Positions 52,264-60,306 of a stretch of DNA of 64,000 nucleotides are shown piece by piece. Every line of letters starts with the position of its first letter. Position 1 is the first letter of the stretch. Source of the DNA: Oleiharenicola sp. (lineage in GTDB: Bacteria > Verrucomicrobiota > Verrucomicrobiia > Opitutales > Opitutaceae); the NCBI GenBank assembly GCA_025363455.1, contig JANYDW010000007.1, positions 62,001 through 126,000 of the forward strand. The letters are read 5' to 3'. The notes below the pieces were generated by a model, which was given only the letters and a program-made list of their open reading frames with translations, did no database searches and was not told the origin of the DNA. A program made the translations under genes and the position numbers.

Positions 52264-53349
52264 ATGACAAGCGAGCTCGCAGTCAAATTGGGTGATAAAA
52301 GTTACCCAATCCATTTTCGCGATGATACGGCTGTAGCGATTCGCGAAATGCTGGCGGCGAATACGAGCAGTGGGCGGGTGAACATCCTGCTCACTGACGA
52401 CGGCGTGGCGCGGGCGCAGTCCGGGTTTCTGGCCGAGGCTTTTGGCGCAACGCCCCGTTTGATCGTCACGGCAGGGGAGCGGACGAAGTCGCTCGAGACT
52501 TTCGGGAAGGTGCTGGATTTCCTGGCGGCGAATCGCATCAACCGGCAGGGCGTACTCTGGGTCGTAGGCGGAGGTGTGGTGGGTGATCTCGGTGGGTTTG
52601 CGGCTGCGAGTTACCTGCGCGGAATCAAATACGTGCAGGTCCCGACCACGCTGTTGGCGATGGTGGACAGCTCCGTCGGCGGCAAAACCGGCCTCAACCT
52701 GTCTGCGGGAAAAAACCTGGTCGGAGCCTTTCATCATCCCTGCGCGGTCTTCATCGGGCGCGAATTTCTGCAGACGCTCCCGGCGCGCGAGCTCGCCGCC
52801 GGCATGGCTGAGGTCGTCAAATACGGCCTGCTGGGTGATGCCGCGCTCTTTGCCCAGCTCGAGCAAAAACCCCTGGATGCGCGCAGTGCCGAGTTGCCTG
52901 CCGTCATCCAGCGTTGCTGCCAGCTTAAGGCGGACATTGTCCGGGCCGACGAACTCGAACTGGCGGCCGAGGGCGGGAGGGCCTTGCTTAACCTCGGCCA
53001 CACCTTCGGCCATGCGATCGAACAGGTCACCGGCTACACGACCTATCTGCACGGCGAGGGCGTGGCTATCGGCCTGGCCGGGGCGGCCCGCCTTTCGCAC
53101 AAGCTCGGGTTATTGTCCGCCGCGGACATCGAGCGGGTCGAGCGCACGGTGGGGGCCCACCAGCTGCCAGTGCGTTTGCGCGGCCCGCTTCCGCTGGCGG
53201 AACTGCAGACCGCCACGACGCGCGACAAGAAGAACCGGGCCGACGGTTTGCGCTTTGTCATTCTCAACTCACTGGGTCAGGCCGCCACCCGCTCGGGCAT
53301 CGCGCCGGCCACGGTCGAGGCGGTCTGGCGGGAGCTCGGTGCGACCTAG
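52264..53349 (+). CDS. aroB: 3-dehydroquinate synthase
   Basis: Second step of the shikimate pathway (DAHP to 3-dehydroquinate), NAD+ and metal dependent, 361 residues. Motifs: WVVGGGVVGDLGGFAAASYLRG (split: GGGVVGDLGGFAAA), QVPTTLLAMVDSSVGGKTGLN (split: PTTLLAMVDSSVGGKT), EVVKYGLLGD, NLGHTFGHAIE and HGEGVAIG with the zinc histidines, and RDKKNRADGLRFV. First gene of a + strand series that continues through crcB. A candidate operator for the divergent receptor lies in the shared upstream region. Confidence 0.96.
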   Translation: MTSELAVKLGDKSYPIHFRDDTAVAIREMLAANTSSGRVNILLTDDGVARAQSGFLAEAFGATPRLIVTAGERTKSLETFGKVLDFLAANRINRQGVLWVVGGGVVGDLGGFAAASYLRGIKYVQVPTTLLAMVDSSVGGKTGLNLSAGKNLVGAFHHPCAVFIGREFLQTLPARELAAGMAEVVKYGLLGDAALFAQLEQKPLDARSAELPAVIQRCCQLKADIVRADELELAAEGGRALLNLGHTFGHAIEQVTGYTTYLHGEGVAIGLAGAARLSHKLGLLSAADIERVERTVGAHQLPVRLRGPLPLAELQTATTRDKKNRADGLRFVILNSLGQAATRSGIAPATVEAVWRELGAT

Positions 53350-53393
53350 ATTTTGGGTGCCTTCCCGGGGTAAACCAGTAATCTGATCCTCCC

Positions 53394-54035
53394 ATGTCAG
53401 CCATCGACGAAGGCATTGTCCGCGAGTATTTCGAGCAGAACGGATTTTTGGTCCGCCAGCCGCGAAAATATCAGGTCGCGGCGCGCCGCAAGACCGGGGA
53501 CGAGGAGGTGGATCTCGTGGTGTTCAACCCAGCCTGGCAGCGCGGAGCCCGCAAGCCCGGCTTTTTCCTTTTCTCGAATGAGCTGCCCTTCGTCCGTCAG
53601 GCCGTGGTGGCGGTCAAGGGCTGGCACACGGGCGTCTTCACCCCAACAATGCTGAAGAGCAGTCCGGAGATCTTTGGCTTCCTGGAGGAGAAGGTCCTGA
53701 AGGATGTGACCCGCTTTTTCCCGCCGGCCGTCGCGGACGATCCGGCCGGGGGGTTCACCAAGATCCTCGTGTTGCCGAGCCTGCCCACGGCCGAGCCATT
53801 CCGCTCCCAGAGCGTGGAGCTGCTCAAGGAACACGGCGTGGACGCGATCATCTCGTTTCGGGCCATGCTGCTCGACCTCCTCGACAAAGTGGAGATTAAC
53901 CAAAACTACACCAAGAACGACACGCTGCAGGTCATGCGCATCCTGAAAAATTACGACCTGCTGAAGGACACGCAGATGGACTTCATGCCTGACCGATCAG
54001 CGCCCCGCCGGGGTCGGGGAGGAGCGGCCGAATGA
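53394..54035 (+). CDS. Conserved-looking protein of unknown function, possibly PD-(D/E)XK-like
   Basis: A 213-residue cytoplasmic protein that I do not recognise. Its first 80 residues have VREYFEQNGFLVRQPRKYQ, GDEEVDLVVFNP and QAVVAVKGWHTG. This helix, D-strand, x-V-K strand order resembles restriction-endonuclease-like folds, although the usual E before x-K is Ala. The C-terminal part is helical (SQSVELLKEHGVDAIISFRA). It overlaps lpxA by 4 bases (ATGA), so it is coupled to lipid A synthesis genes. A nuclease role is only a guess from pattern. Confidence 0.75.
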   Translation: MSAIDEGIVREYFEQNGFLVRQPRKYQVAARRKTGDEEVDLVVFNPAWQRGARKPGFFLFSNELPFVRQAVVAVKGWHTGVFTPTMLKSSPEIFGFLEEKVLKDVTRFFPPAVADDPAGGFTKILVLPSLPTAEPFRSQSVELLKEHGVDAIISFRAMLLDLLDKVEINQNYTKNDTLQVMRILKNYDLLKDTQMDFMPDRSAPRRGRGGAAE

Positions 54036-54775
54036 GTCTTCACGCCACGGCCATCATTGAAGAGGGCGCCAGCCTGGGGGCGGGCTGCGTGATCCACGCC
54101 CACGCGATCATCAAGCGCGGCACGGTACTCGGGGACGGGGTCATCGTGCATCCATTTGCCGTCGTGGGCGGCGATCCGAATTTCCTGAAGTTCGATCCTG
54201 CCACGGTGAGTGGGGTTCGCATTGGTGCGCATACGGTCATCCGCGAGCACGTCACGATCAACCGCTCAATCTATGCCGGTAAAGATACGGTGGTAGGCTC
54301 ACGCTGCTACCTGATGGCCAATGCGCACGTCGGTCACGACTGCACGGTGGGTGACGAGGTGGTTCTCGCCACCAACATCATGCTTGGCGGCCATGTAGAT
54401 GTGGGCAGTTTCACGTTTTTCGGCGGTGGGGCGGGCGCGCACCAGTTCAGCCGCATCGGCGAGGGCGTGATGATCGCCGGGCTCGCCCGTATTACGCAGG
54501 ACCTCGCTCCGTTTCTCCTCGTGGCGGAGCGCAACGAGGTCTCGGGCCTCAATCTTGTCGGACTCAAGCGCCGCGGCGCCAGCCGCGAGGCCATCGCCGA
54601 GGTGAAGGAATGCTACGCCGCCGTCTTTGCCGGTGGCGACCCGCGCAAGCTCGCGGCATCTCGAACGGCGAAAACCGCCGAGGCGCGGCGCTTCCTGGAA
54701 TTTTTCGCCGGAGGCAAACGCGGCTTCGCGCGGCCCGATCCGCTGGCGTCGCCCGACATGGCAGGAGCGGAATGA
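54032..54775 (+). CDS. lpxA: UDP-N-acetylglucosamine O-acyltransferase
   Basis: First committed step of lipid A synthesis: transfers a 3-hydroxyacyl chain from ACP to UDP-GlcNAc. 247 residues of left-handed beta helix with hexapeptide repeats (GASLGAGCVIHAHAIIKRG) and the catalytic His at H102 in ANAHVGHDCTVGDEV. The C-terminal helical part is about 15 residues shorter than E. coli LpxA. It is not next to lpxD/fabZ/lpxB here but between an unknown gene and pdxA, both with ATGA-type overlaps, so all three should be co-translated. Confidence 0.93.
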   Translation: MSLHATAIIEEGASLGAGCVIHAHAIIKRGTVLGDGVIVHPFAVVGGDPNFLKFDPATVSGVRIGAHTVIREHVTINRSIYAGKDTVVGSRCYLMANAHVGHDCTVGDEVVLATNIMLGGHVDVGSFTFFGGGAGAHQFSRIGEGVMIAGLARITQDLAPFLLVAERNEVSGLNLVGLKRRGASREAIAEVKECYAAVFAGGDPRKLAASRTAKTAEARRFLEFFAGGKRGFARPDPLASPDMAGAE

Positions 54776-55692
54776 ATCCGCTCGCCATCACCTGCGGTGA
54801 TCCCGCCGGCGTCGGCCCGGAAATCATTGCGGCGTGGCTGGCGGCCAATCCCGCCGAGGCGTCCACCGTGGCCGTGATCGGCCCGGCTCGCTGGCTGGAG
54901 ACGCTGCCGGCGGCGGTGCTCAGGATTCCCGCTGGTTTGGAGGACTATATCGCGACACCGGGCCAGCCTGATGGTGACGGCGCACTTGTCGCCTGGGCAG
55001 CGATGGAACGGGCGGCCACCGGCACGAAGTTGGGCGAATTTTCTGGCGTCGTCACCGCCCCTGTCAGCAAGGAGCGGTTAGCTGCGATCGGTTACTCGTT
55101 TCTCGGCCAGACGGAATTTTTTGCGGCCCGCTGGAGCGGTGATCCGGTGATGTGCTTCTGCGGCGGCCGGCTGCGAGTCGCGCTGGCTACGTGGCACATG
55201 CCGCTTCATCAGGTGGGACGGTCGCTGGGCCCGCACCTGTTGCATCGCACGGTGGCGGCGGCGGATCAGCTGGCGAAGGCGGACGGGGTGACGGCACCAC
55301 GCATCGGAGTGTGCGGGCTCAATCCCCATGCCGGTGAAGGTGGCCTGCTGGGGTACGAGGAAAGGGATTTCATCAACCCGGCGCTGGCGCAACTTCGCGT
55401 GGAGTTTCCGGGCCTCTCGTTGTGCCAGGCAGGCGACACTTTATTCGCCCGGGCCCTGCGCGGGGAGTTCGATGTCATTGTGGCGCTGTACCACGACCAG
55501 GGCCTGGCGCCGCTCAAGGTGATCGATTTTGACGAGGCGGTGAACGTCACCCTCGGCCTGCCGTTTGTGCGCACGAGCTCGGACCATGGCACGGCTTTCG
55601 GTCTGGCCGGACAGGGGAAGGCCAGCCCGCGCAGTTTCACCAACGCCGTGACCGTGGCCCGACGCTTGATTAAACTCCGGTCCGGGGCATAG
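54772..55692 (+). CDS. pdxA: 4-hydroxythreonine-4-phosphate dehydrogenase
   Basis: Oxidises 4-phosphohydroxy-L-threonine in the DXP-dependent pyridoxal phosphate pathway; 306 residues from the ATG at 54772, which overlaps the lpxA stop and follows GCAGGAGCGGA. Motifs: ITCGDPAGVGPEI, VTAPVSKERL, LGQTEFFA, the metal histidines in ATWHMPLHQV and YHDQGLAPLKVIDF, and GLPFVRTSSDHGTAFGLAG. Slightly shorter than E. coli PdxA (329). Confidence 0.94.
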   Translation: MNPLAITCGDPAGVGPEIIAAWLAANPAEASTVAVIGPARWLETLPAAVLRIPAGLEDYIATPGQPDGDGALVAWAAMERAATGTKLGEFSGVVTAPVSKERLAAIGYSFLGQTEFFAARWSGDPVMCFCGGRLRVALATWHMPLHQVGRSLGPHLLHRTVAAADQLAKADGVTAPRIGVCGLNPHAGEGGLLGYEERDFINPALAQLRVEFPGLSLCQAGDTLFARALRGEFDVIVALYHDQGLAPLKVIDFDEAVNVTLGLPFVRTSSDHGTAFGLAGQGKASPRSFTNAVTVARRLIKLRSGA

Positions 55693-55703
55693 GTGTGCGG
55701 CAG

Positions 55704-56084
55704 ATGAGCACCGCCACCACCGTCCTGCCGCCCGCCGAGGGCATTCGCGAGGGCAACGAGAACCTCGTGCGCCTGACCACATCTGCTGGCACCAAGGTGG
55801 CCGCCCTCATCGCGCGCGACCGGGCGGGAGACTTCCTGCGCATCGCCATCACGGGCGGTGGGTGCAACGGCCTGAGCTACAAGCTGCGTTTCGCCCTCGA
55901 ACCGAAGCGCGGCGACATCCTGGTACGCAGCGCCGGCACGGCGGTGCTGGTGGACGCCAAGACGGCGCTCTACCTCAAGGGCACGGAGCTGGATTATTCC
56001 GACAAGATGATCGGCGGCGGATTCAAATTCGCCAATCCCAACGCCAAGGCCTCCTGCTCCTGCGGCGAAAGCTTCAGTGTCTGA
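55704..56084 (+). CDS. HesB/IscA/ErpA-type iron-sulfur carrier
   Basis: An A-type carrier that passes [2Fe-2S] or [4Fe-4S] clusters to targets, 126 residues from the ATG at 55704 (a GTG three codons upstream is possible). The three conserved cysteines are in ITGGGCNGLSYKL and SCSCGESF. The order LRIAITGGGCNGLSY and YSDKMIGGGFKFANPNAKASCSCG (split: IGGGFKFANPNAK) is that of ErpA/IscA. It follows pdxA by 11 bases. Related in role to sufU-sufS at 16-17 kb. Confidence 0.9.
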   Translation: MSTATTVLPPAEGIREGNENLVRLTTSAGTKVAALIARDRAGDFLRIAITGGGCNGLSYKLRFALEPKRGDILVRSAGTAVLVDAKTALYLKGTELDYSDKMIGGGFKFANPNAKASCSCGESFSV

Positions 56085-56088
56085 GGGC

Positions 56089-56157
56089 GGAGATCGCGAT
56101 TTTTGCCTCTGGAAATAGATATTGTCATTCCCGGCGATCGCGGCAAAAACGACCTCC
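56089..56157. repeat. Inverted repeat upstream of infC
   Basis: GAGATCGCGATTTTTGCC on the left pairs imperfectly with GGCAAAAACGACCTC on the right, around a TCATTCCCGGCGATCG-type centre. It lies between the iscA-like gene and infC and ends 29 bases before the infC ATG. It could be a repeat or part of a regulatory leader. Confidence 0.45.
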
Positions 56158-56186
56158 CGATACACCCAGCAACGCAAACCACCTGA

Positions 56187-56837
56187 ATGGCACTTCCTTC
56201 CTCTTCGTCCGGTCCCGCCCGTACCCCGTATAATCGCGATAACCGTCGCAACAACGACCCCTTCGCCGCCATCCGCCGCAACATGCGGATCAAGTCGCCT
56301 CAGGTGCGCGTCATCAGTCCCGAAGGCCGTCAGCTGGGCATCATGGATACGCCCAAGGCCATCGCCCTCGCGTTGCAGTTCAACCTCGACCTGGTCGAGG
56401 TCGCCGCCGCCGCCACGCCGCCCGTCTGCCGCATCATGGATTTCGGCAAGTACGTCTACGAGGAACAGAAGAAACACGCGCACAGCAAGCCCGCGGGTAC
56501 AAAGCTGAAGGAGATCGAGTTCACCGTCCGCATCGAGGCGCACGACTTTGAGACCAAGCTCCGTCATGCCGAGGAATTCCTCAGCCATGGCAACAAGGTG
56601 AAGCTCCGTCTCAAATTCCGCGGTCGCGAGATGGCCCACCCCGAGATCGGTTTTGCCATGATGAAAAAAGCGCTGGGCGAACTGGCGAACATGGGTCACC
56701 CCGACGCGGATCCCAAGCTGAACGGCAAACAGATCAACGTCATGCTCACGCCGCTCCCCGTGAATAAGCGCAAGCCCAAGTTCCACGTGCCCACGCATCA
56801 GGTCGAGCACGAGCCCGCTCCGCCGGCGGCGGAGTGA
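56187..56837 (+). CDS. infC: Translation initiation factor IF-3
   Basis: Binds the 30S subunit and checks initiation, 216 residues. N-terminal domain: VRVISPEGRQLGIMDTPKAIALA and LDLVEVAAAATPPVCRIMDFGKY (split: LVEVAAAATPPVCRIMDFGK). C-terminal domain: KEIEFTVRIEAHDFETKL and GNKVKLRLKFRGREMAHPEIG (split: VKLRLKFRGREM). It has a longer N-terminal tail than E. coli IF-3. In most bacteria rpmI and rplT follow; here an amidase gene follows, its GTG start overlapping the infC stop. Confidence 0.95.
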   Translation: MALPSSSSGPARTPYNRDNRRNNDPFAAIRRNMRIKSPQVRVISPEGRQLGIMDTPKAIALALQFNLDLVEVAAAATPPVCRIMDFGKYVYEEQKKHAHSKPAGTKLKEIEFTVRIEAHDFETKLRHAEEFLSHGNKVKLRLKFRGREMAHPEIGFAMMKKALGELANMGHPDADPKLNGKQINVMLTPLPVNKRKPKFHVPTHQVEHEPAPPAAE

Positions 56838-58018
56838 ACCGGAGGGCCCATGCTGTGGCGCGGCTCTCTGCACGCGGCCTGCTGGTGATCACCGTGGCCG
56901 CGCTGGCGGCCTGCCACGCTCCCGCCCAGCCGCCGCCCGCCGCGGCATCGCCCCCCCTGCCGGTCCCGGTTGCTCCCGCGGCCAAAGCCGAGGCTCCGCC
57001 CGCTCCCGTCCGCACCGCCCCCACGCGCCCGGCCCACCTGTGGCCGTTCACCCGGTTGCAGGACGCCGACTACGTGAGTGTGGACGATCTCGCCAAGCAC
57101 TACGGGCTCAAGACTGCCTGGGTCAAAATGGGCTTCGCCCGCACGCTCGCCGACGCGGGCGGGGTGCGCTTCAAGTTCGAATCCAACCAGCGCGACTGCT
57201 ACTTCGACGGGGTGAGGGTTTTCCTCGGCGCGCCCGTGCAATTCCACTTTGGCGAGCTGTGGGTCAGCAAGCTCGACGTGGTCAAGACGATCGACCCGTT
57301 GTTCCGGCCGGAGGACCACCTGGCCCAGCTGCCACCGGGCCCGCCGAAGCTCATCGTGATCGATGCCGGCCACGGCGGCGCCGACCCGGGCAAACAAAAC
57401 CTCAAACTCAAGTTGAATGAGAAGGACCTCACGCTCGATGTCGTGCTGCGGTTGAAAAAACTGCTGGAACTGCAGGGCTATGCCGTGCGCCTCACGCGGA
57501 GCGAGGACGTCAAGCTCGCCCCCGAGCAGCGCACGGACCTGGAGCGCCGCGCCGCCGTCGCCGATGAGGTGAAGGCGGACCTGTTCCTCAGCGTGCATTT
57601 CAACGCCGTCGAGGCCCGGGACGCCCCACGGGTCAGTGGCACGGAGACCTACGTGATGACGCCGCAGTTTCAGCTTTCCAGCACCGACAACAACGGGGAC
57701 TCACTGACGAAAACCGCATTCCCCGGCAACCGGCAGGACACGGCCAACGTGGTGCTTGGTTATCATCTCCACCGCAGCCTGCTGGAAAGTTTGAAGACTT
57801 CGGACCGCGGCTTCAAGCGCGGCCGCCTGCGCGTGTTGTGCTTTCCCACCTGTCCGGCTGCGTTGCTGGAGGCCGCCTATCTTTCCAACGACACCGAGGC
57901 CGCGCGCCTCGGCACCCCGGAGTTTCGCAGGCAGATCGCCGAGGCCATTGCGAGCGGCGTGCAGGCCTACAGTGCCACGCTGGCCGGCTTGCGTCCGGCG
58001 CCGACTCCTCCAAAATAA
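56834..58018 (+). CDS. N-acetylmuramoyl-L-alanine amidase (Amidase_3)
   Basis: A zinc enzyme that cuts the bond between MurNAc and the stem peptide in peptidoglycan, 394 residues. It starts GTG at 56834, overlapping the infC TGA. Residues 1-27 are a lipoprotein signal (LAAC at about 27), 28-70 a Pro/Ala linker, 75-170 an AMIN-like or stalk region, and 175-385 the catalytic domain with zinc ligands in VIDAGHGGADPG (His), NEKDLTLD (Glu), FLSVHFNAVE (His) and the catalytic Glu in LLEAAYLSN. Probably involved in daughter-cell separation or turnover. Confidence 0.9.
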   Translation: MNRRAHAVARLSARGLLVITVAALAACHAPAQPPPAAASPPLPVPVAPAAKAEAPPAPVRTAPTRPAHLWPFTRLQDADYVSVDDLAKHYGLKTAWVKMGFARTLADAGGVRFKFESNQRDCYFDGVRVFLGAPVQFHFGELWVSKLDVVKTIDPLFRPEDHLAQLPPGPPKLIVIDAGHGGADPGKQNLKLKLNEKDLTLDVVLRLKKLLELQGYAVRLTRSEDVKLAPEQRTDLERRAAVADEVKADLFLSVHFNAVEARDAPRVSGTETYVMTPQFQLSSTDNNGDSLTKTAFPGNRQDTANVVLGYHLHRSLLESLKTSDRGFKRGRLRVLCFPTCPAALLEAAYLSNDTEAARLGTPEFRRQIAEAIASGVQAYSATLAGLRPAPTPPK

Positions 58019-58023
58019 CCCTC

Positions 58024-59088
58024 ATGCGTCACCTCAAACCGTTCCTCTTGCTGGCCGTTCTCCCGCTCGCCGCCTTCGCTTGGGACCATCCCGGCCACTC
58101 CATGGTCAACGAAATCGCGCTCAACTCGTTGCCGGCTGATTTTCCCAGCTTCGTGCGAGAACCCGCCAACGCGGCGCGGATCAAGTTCCTTTCAGGTGAA
58201 CCCGACCGCTGGAGCCACGCGCCCGACATGCCGCTCAAACACGACGACTGGGTGAACCACTTCTTCGACATCGAGCAAATCCCGGCGGCGGGGCTGGACC
58301 TGGCGGCGGTGCCGTCGCTGCGTTACCAGTTTGCCGCGCAGTTCGCCGCGGCTCGGGCCGCGCACGCCGACAAGCTTCCGCCGACCGTCGCGACGAAAAC
58401 CCCCGACATCGTCCCCGAGCACACCCGCGAATGGTGCGGCTTCCTGCCATGGGAAATCGCGGAGCAATATGGGAAGCTGAAGGCCGCCTTGGCTTCCTTG
58501 CAGGCCTACGAGCAGTTCGGCACTCCCGAGGAGGTCGCCAACGCCCGGGCCGACGTCGTCAGCGTGATGGGCATCATGGGCCACTATGTCGGCGATGGGG
58601 CGGAGCCCTTGCACACGACCGTGCACCATGCTGGCTGGACCGGCGACAATCCCAAGGGCTACACCACGTGGTATGGCATCCACTCCTGGATCGACAGCGG
58701 ACTGATCAACAAGTCCCACATCGTCTCCGCCGACCTGGCGGGGCGGGTGGTACCGGCGCAGCCCCTGTCAGTTGCGGCGCGGGCCGACGGCCGGGATCCC
58801 GTCTTTACCGCCGCACTGGATTTCATCGTCGAGCAGAACAAGTTCGTCGAGCCGATCTACCAGCTGGAGAAAGAGGGCAAGCTGGGCAACGTGCCCCCCA
58901 ACACGGCCGACCGGTTGGTCAGTCCCGAGGCCCGGGCCCTCATCGAAAGCCAGCTGCTGAAGGGCGGCCAGGTGCTCGGCGCCCTCTGGCTCACGGCCTG
59001 GAAGAATCTCAAGCCCGACGCTTTCCTGATCGGCGTGCTGCAGCGCCGGCAGACGGCTGCGGCCGCGCCGGTCAAGGCCACGCCGTGA
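58024..59088 (+). CDS. S1/P1-type zinc nuclease
   Basis: A secreted nuclease or phosphodiesterase with a trinuclear zinc centre, 354 residues. The signal peptide MRHLKPFLLLAVLPLAAFA leaves Trp as the mature N-terminus (WDHPGHSMVNEIA), which is typical since the N-terminal Trp amine binds zinc. Further ligands: DWVNHFFD, IMGHYVGDGAEPLHTTVHH and the following HSWIDSG. It follows the amidase by 5 bases. Likely degrades external nucleic acids for nutrients, which fits the nucleobase-degradation cluster; the periplasmic or extracellular site is inferred from the signal peptide. Confidence 0.88.
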   Translation: MRHLKPFLLLAVLPLAAFAWDHPGHSMVNEIALNSLPADFPSFVREPANAARIKFLSGEPDRWSHAPDMPLKHDDWVNHFFDIEQIPAAGLDLAAVPSLRYQFAAQFAAARAAHADKLPPTVATKTPDIVPEHTREWCGFLPWEIAEQYGKLKAALASLQAYEQFGTPEEVANARADVVSVMGIMGHYVGDGAEPLHTTVHHAGWTGDNPKGYTTWYGIHSWIDSGLINKSHIVSADLAGRVVPAQPLSVAARADGRDPVFTAALDFIVEQNKFVEPIYQLEKEGKLGNVPPNTADRLVSPEARALIESQLLKGGQVLGALWLTAWKNLKPDAFLIGVLQRRQTAAAAPVKATP

Positions 59089-59456
59089 ACAACCTGGGCG
59101 CACTCGTCTGGATCGCCCTCGGCGGGGCCGCGGGCTCCGTGCTACGGGCCCTGGTCGGCATGGCGCTGCGCACCTCGTTTCCCTGGGCGACCCTGCTGAT
59201 CAATGTCGCCGGCTCGATGTTCATCGGCTGGCTGATGGTGCGCTTCGGCTCCGCCGAGCCGGTGGTCTCGGCGCGGATGCTCAACCTGCTGGCGGTTGGA
59301 TTTTGCGGCGGGTTCACCACCTTTTCCGCCTTCAGCTGGCAGACGTTCGACCAGATGCTAAAGGGCCAGTGGGGCGCGGCGGTCGCGAACGTGCTCCTTT
59401 CGGTTTCCCTCGGCCTGCTGGCCGTCTGGCTGGGTTTTCGGCTGGGACGGGCGTGA
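59085..59456 (+). CDS. crcB: Fluoride ion channel
   Basis: A small membrane protein that exports fluoride, 123 residues with four TM segments. It starts GTG at 59085, overlapping the nuclease stop. Signature motifs: GGAAGSVLRALVG, ATLLINVAGSMFIGWL and FCGGFTTFSAFSWQ (with the Phe-box residues and the central sodium-binding GGxTTFS). No fluoride riboswitch is visible, and the overlap leaves no space for one. Coupling to a nuclease gene is unusual. Confidence 0.92.
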   Translation: MNNLGALVWIALGGAAGSVLRALVGMALRTSFPWATLLINVAGSMFIGWLMVRFGSAEPVVSARMLNLLAVGFCGGFTTFSAFSWQTFDQMLKGQWGAAVANVLLSVSLGLLAVWLGFRLGRA

Positions 59457-59548
59457 AATACTCTTCCGGCCGTTTAGTGCTGAGGTGGGCAGATTCAGCC
59501 GTATGAAGGCGGAGGCCTGGCTCCACTTTGGGCAGCGCGGAATGTCGC

Positions 59549-60196
59549 TCAGAGCTGGTCGACGATCTTGTCGGCCAGGCCGTAGGCGATGGCTTCCTCG
59601 GCGTTGAGGTAGAAATCGCGGTCGGAATCCTTGGCGACCTTGTCGAACGACTGGCCCGAAGCCGTGGCGAGGATCTGGTTCAACTCCATGCGGAGTTTTT
59701 CCATTTCCTTGGCCTGAATGTTGATGTCGGAAGCGGGGCCGACCATGCGGCCGGTGATGAGCGGCTGGTGGATGAGCACCCGGGCGTGCGGATAGATGTA
59801 GCGGTTGCCCTTCTTGGCGGCGGAGAGGAGAATCGAGCCCATCGAGGCGGCCATGCCGGTGACGACGATCTTCACGGGCGAGGTGATGAGCTTGATGGTG
59901 TCATACACGGCCATGCCGGCGGTGATGGAGCCGCCGGGGGTGTTCATGTAGAAGGTGATCTCCTTGCCCGGCCCGGTGGTCTCGAGGTAGAGCAGTTTTT
60001 CCGTCAGATCCTTGGCGGTCTCGTCGGTCACCGCGCCCCACAGGAAAATCTTCCGCTGTTCCAGGAATTTTTTCTGGATCATCGCGCCGACCGGCGCCGG
60101 GGTGGGCTTCGGGGTCGCTTCGGCCTCGTCGTCATCATCGTCCATGCGGGGCACAACGGGGTTCTGGTAATCGCGGGTAAGGTTATGGGCGGACAT
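59549..60196 (-). CDS. clpP: ATP-dependent Clp protease proteolytic subunit
   Basis: Serine protease subunit that forms 14-mer chambers with ClpX or ClpA, 215 residues from the ATG at 60196. The catalytic triad is S118 (TGMAASMGS), H143 (VLIHQPL) and D190 (KDSDRDFYLNAEEA). The N-terminal 35 residues (RMDDDDDEAEATPKP) are an acidic extension not found in typical ClpP and could be a propeptide. TGMAASMG instead of the common GQAASMG suggests a secondary ClpP paralogue. clpX is not adjacent. Confidence 0.92.
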   Translation of the reverse strand: MSAHNLTRDYQNPVVPRMDDDDDEAEATPKPTPAPVGAMIQKKFLEQRKIFLWGAVTDETAKDLTEKLLYLETTGPGKEITFYMNTPGGSITAGMAVYDTIKLITSPVKIVVTGMAASMGSILLSAAKKGNRYIYPHARVLIHQPLITGRMVGPASDINIQAKEMEKLRMELNQILATASGQSFDKVAKDSDRDFYLNAEEAIAYGLADKIVDQL

Positions 60197-60306
60197 GCGT
60201 GTCAGGGAATACCGGCAGGCCGGTTTTGCGAGTAGTTTTTGTTCACAGGGTTTCTCCCTGACCATCGTCCCAACCACCGCGGGCTTAAGCGGAAGAAAGC
60301 CTCGGC

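Noticed and set aside
59040-59090. Fluoride riboswitch upstream of crcB
   Set aside because: The region is coding sequence of the nuclease gene with a GTG/TGA overlap, and no crcB-motif pseudoknot is visible.
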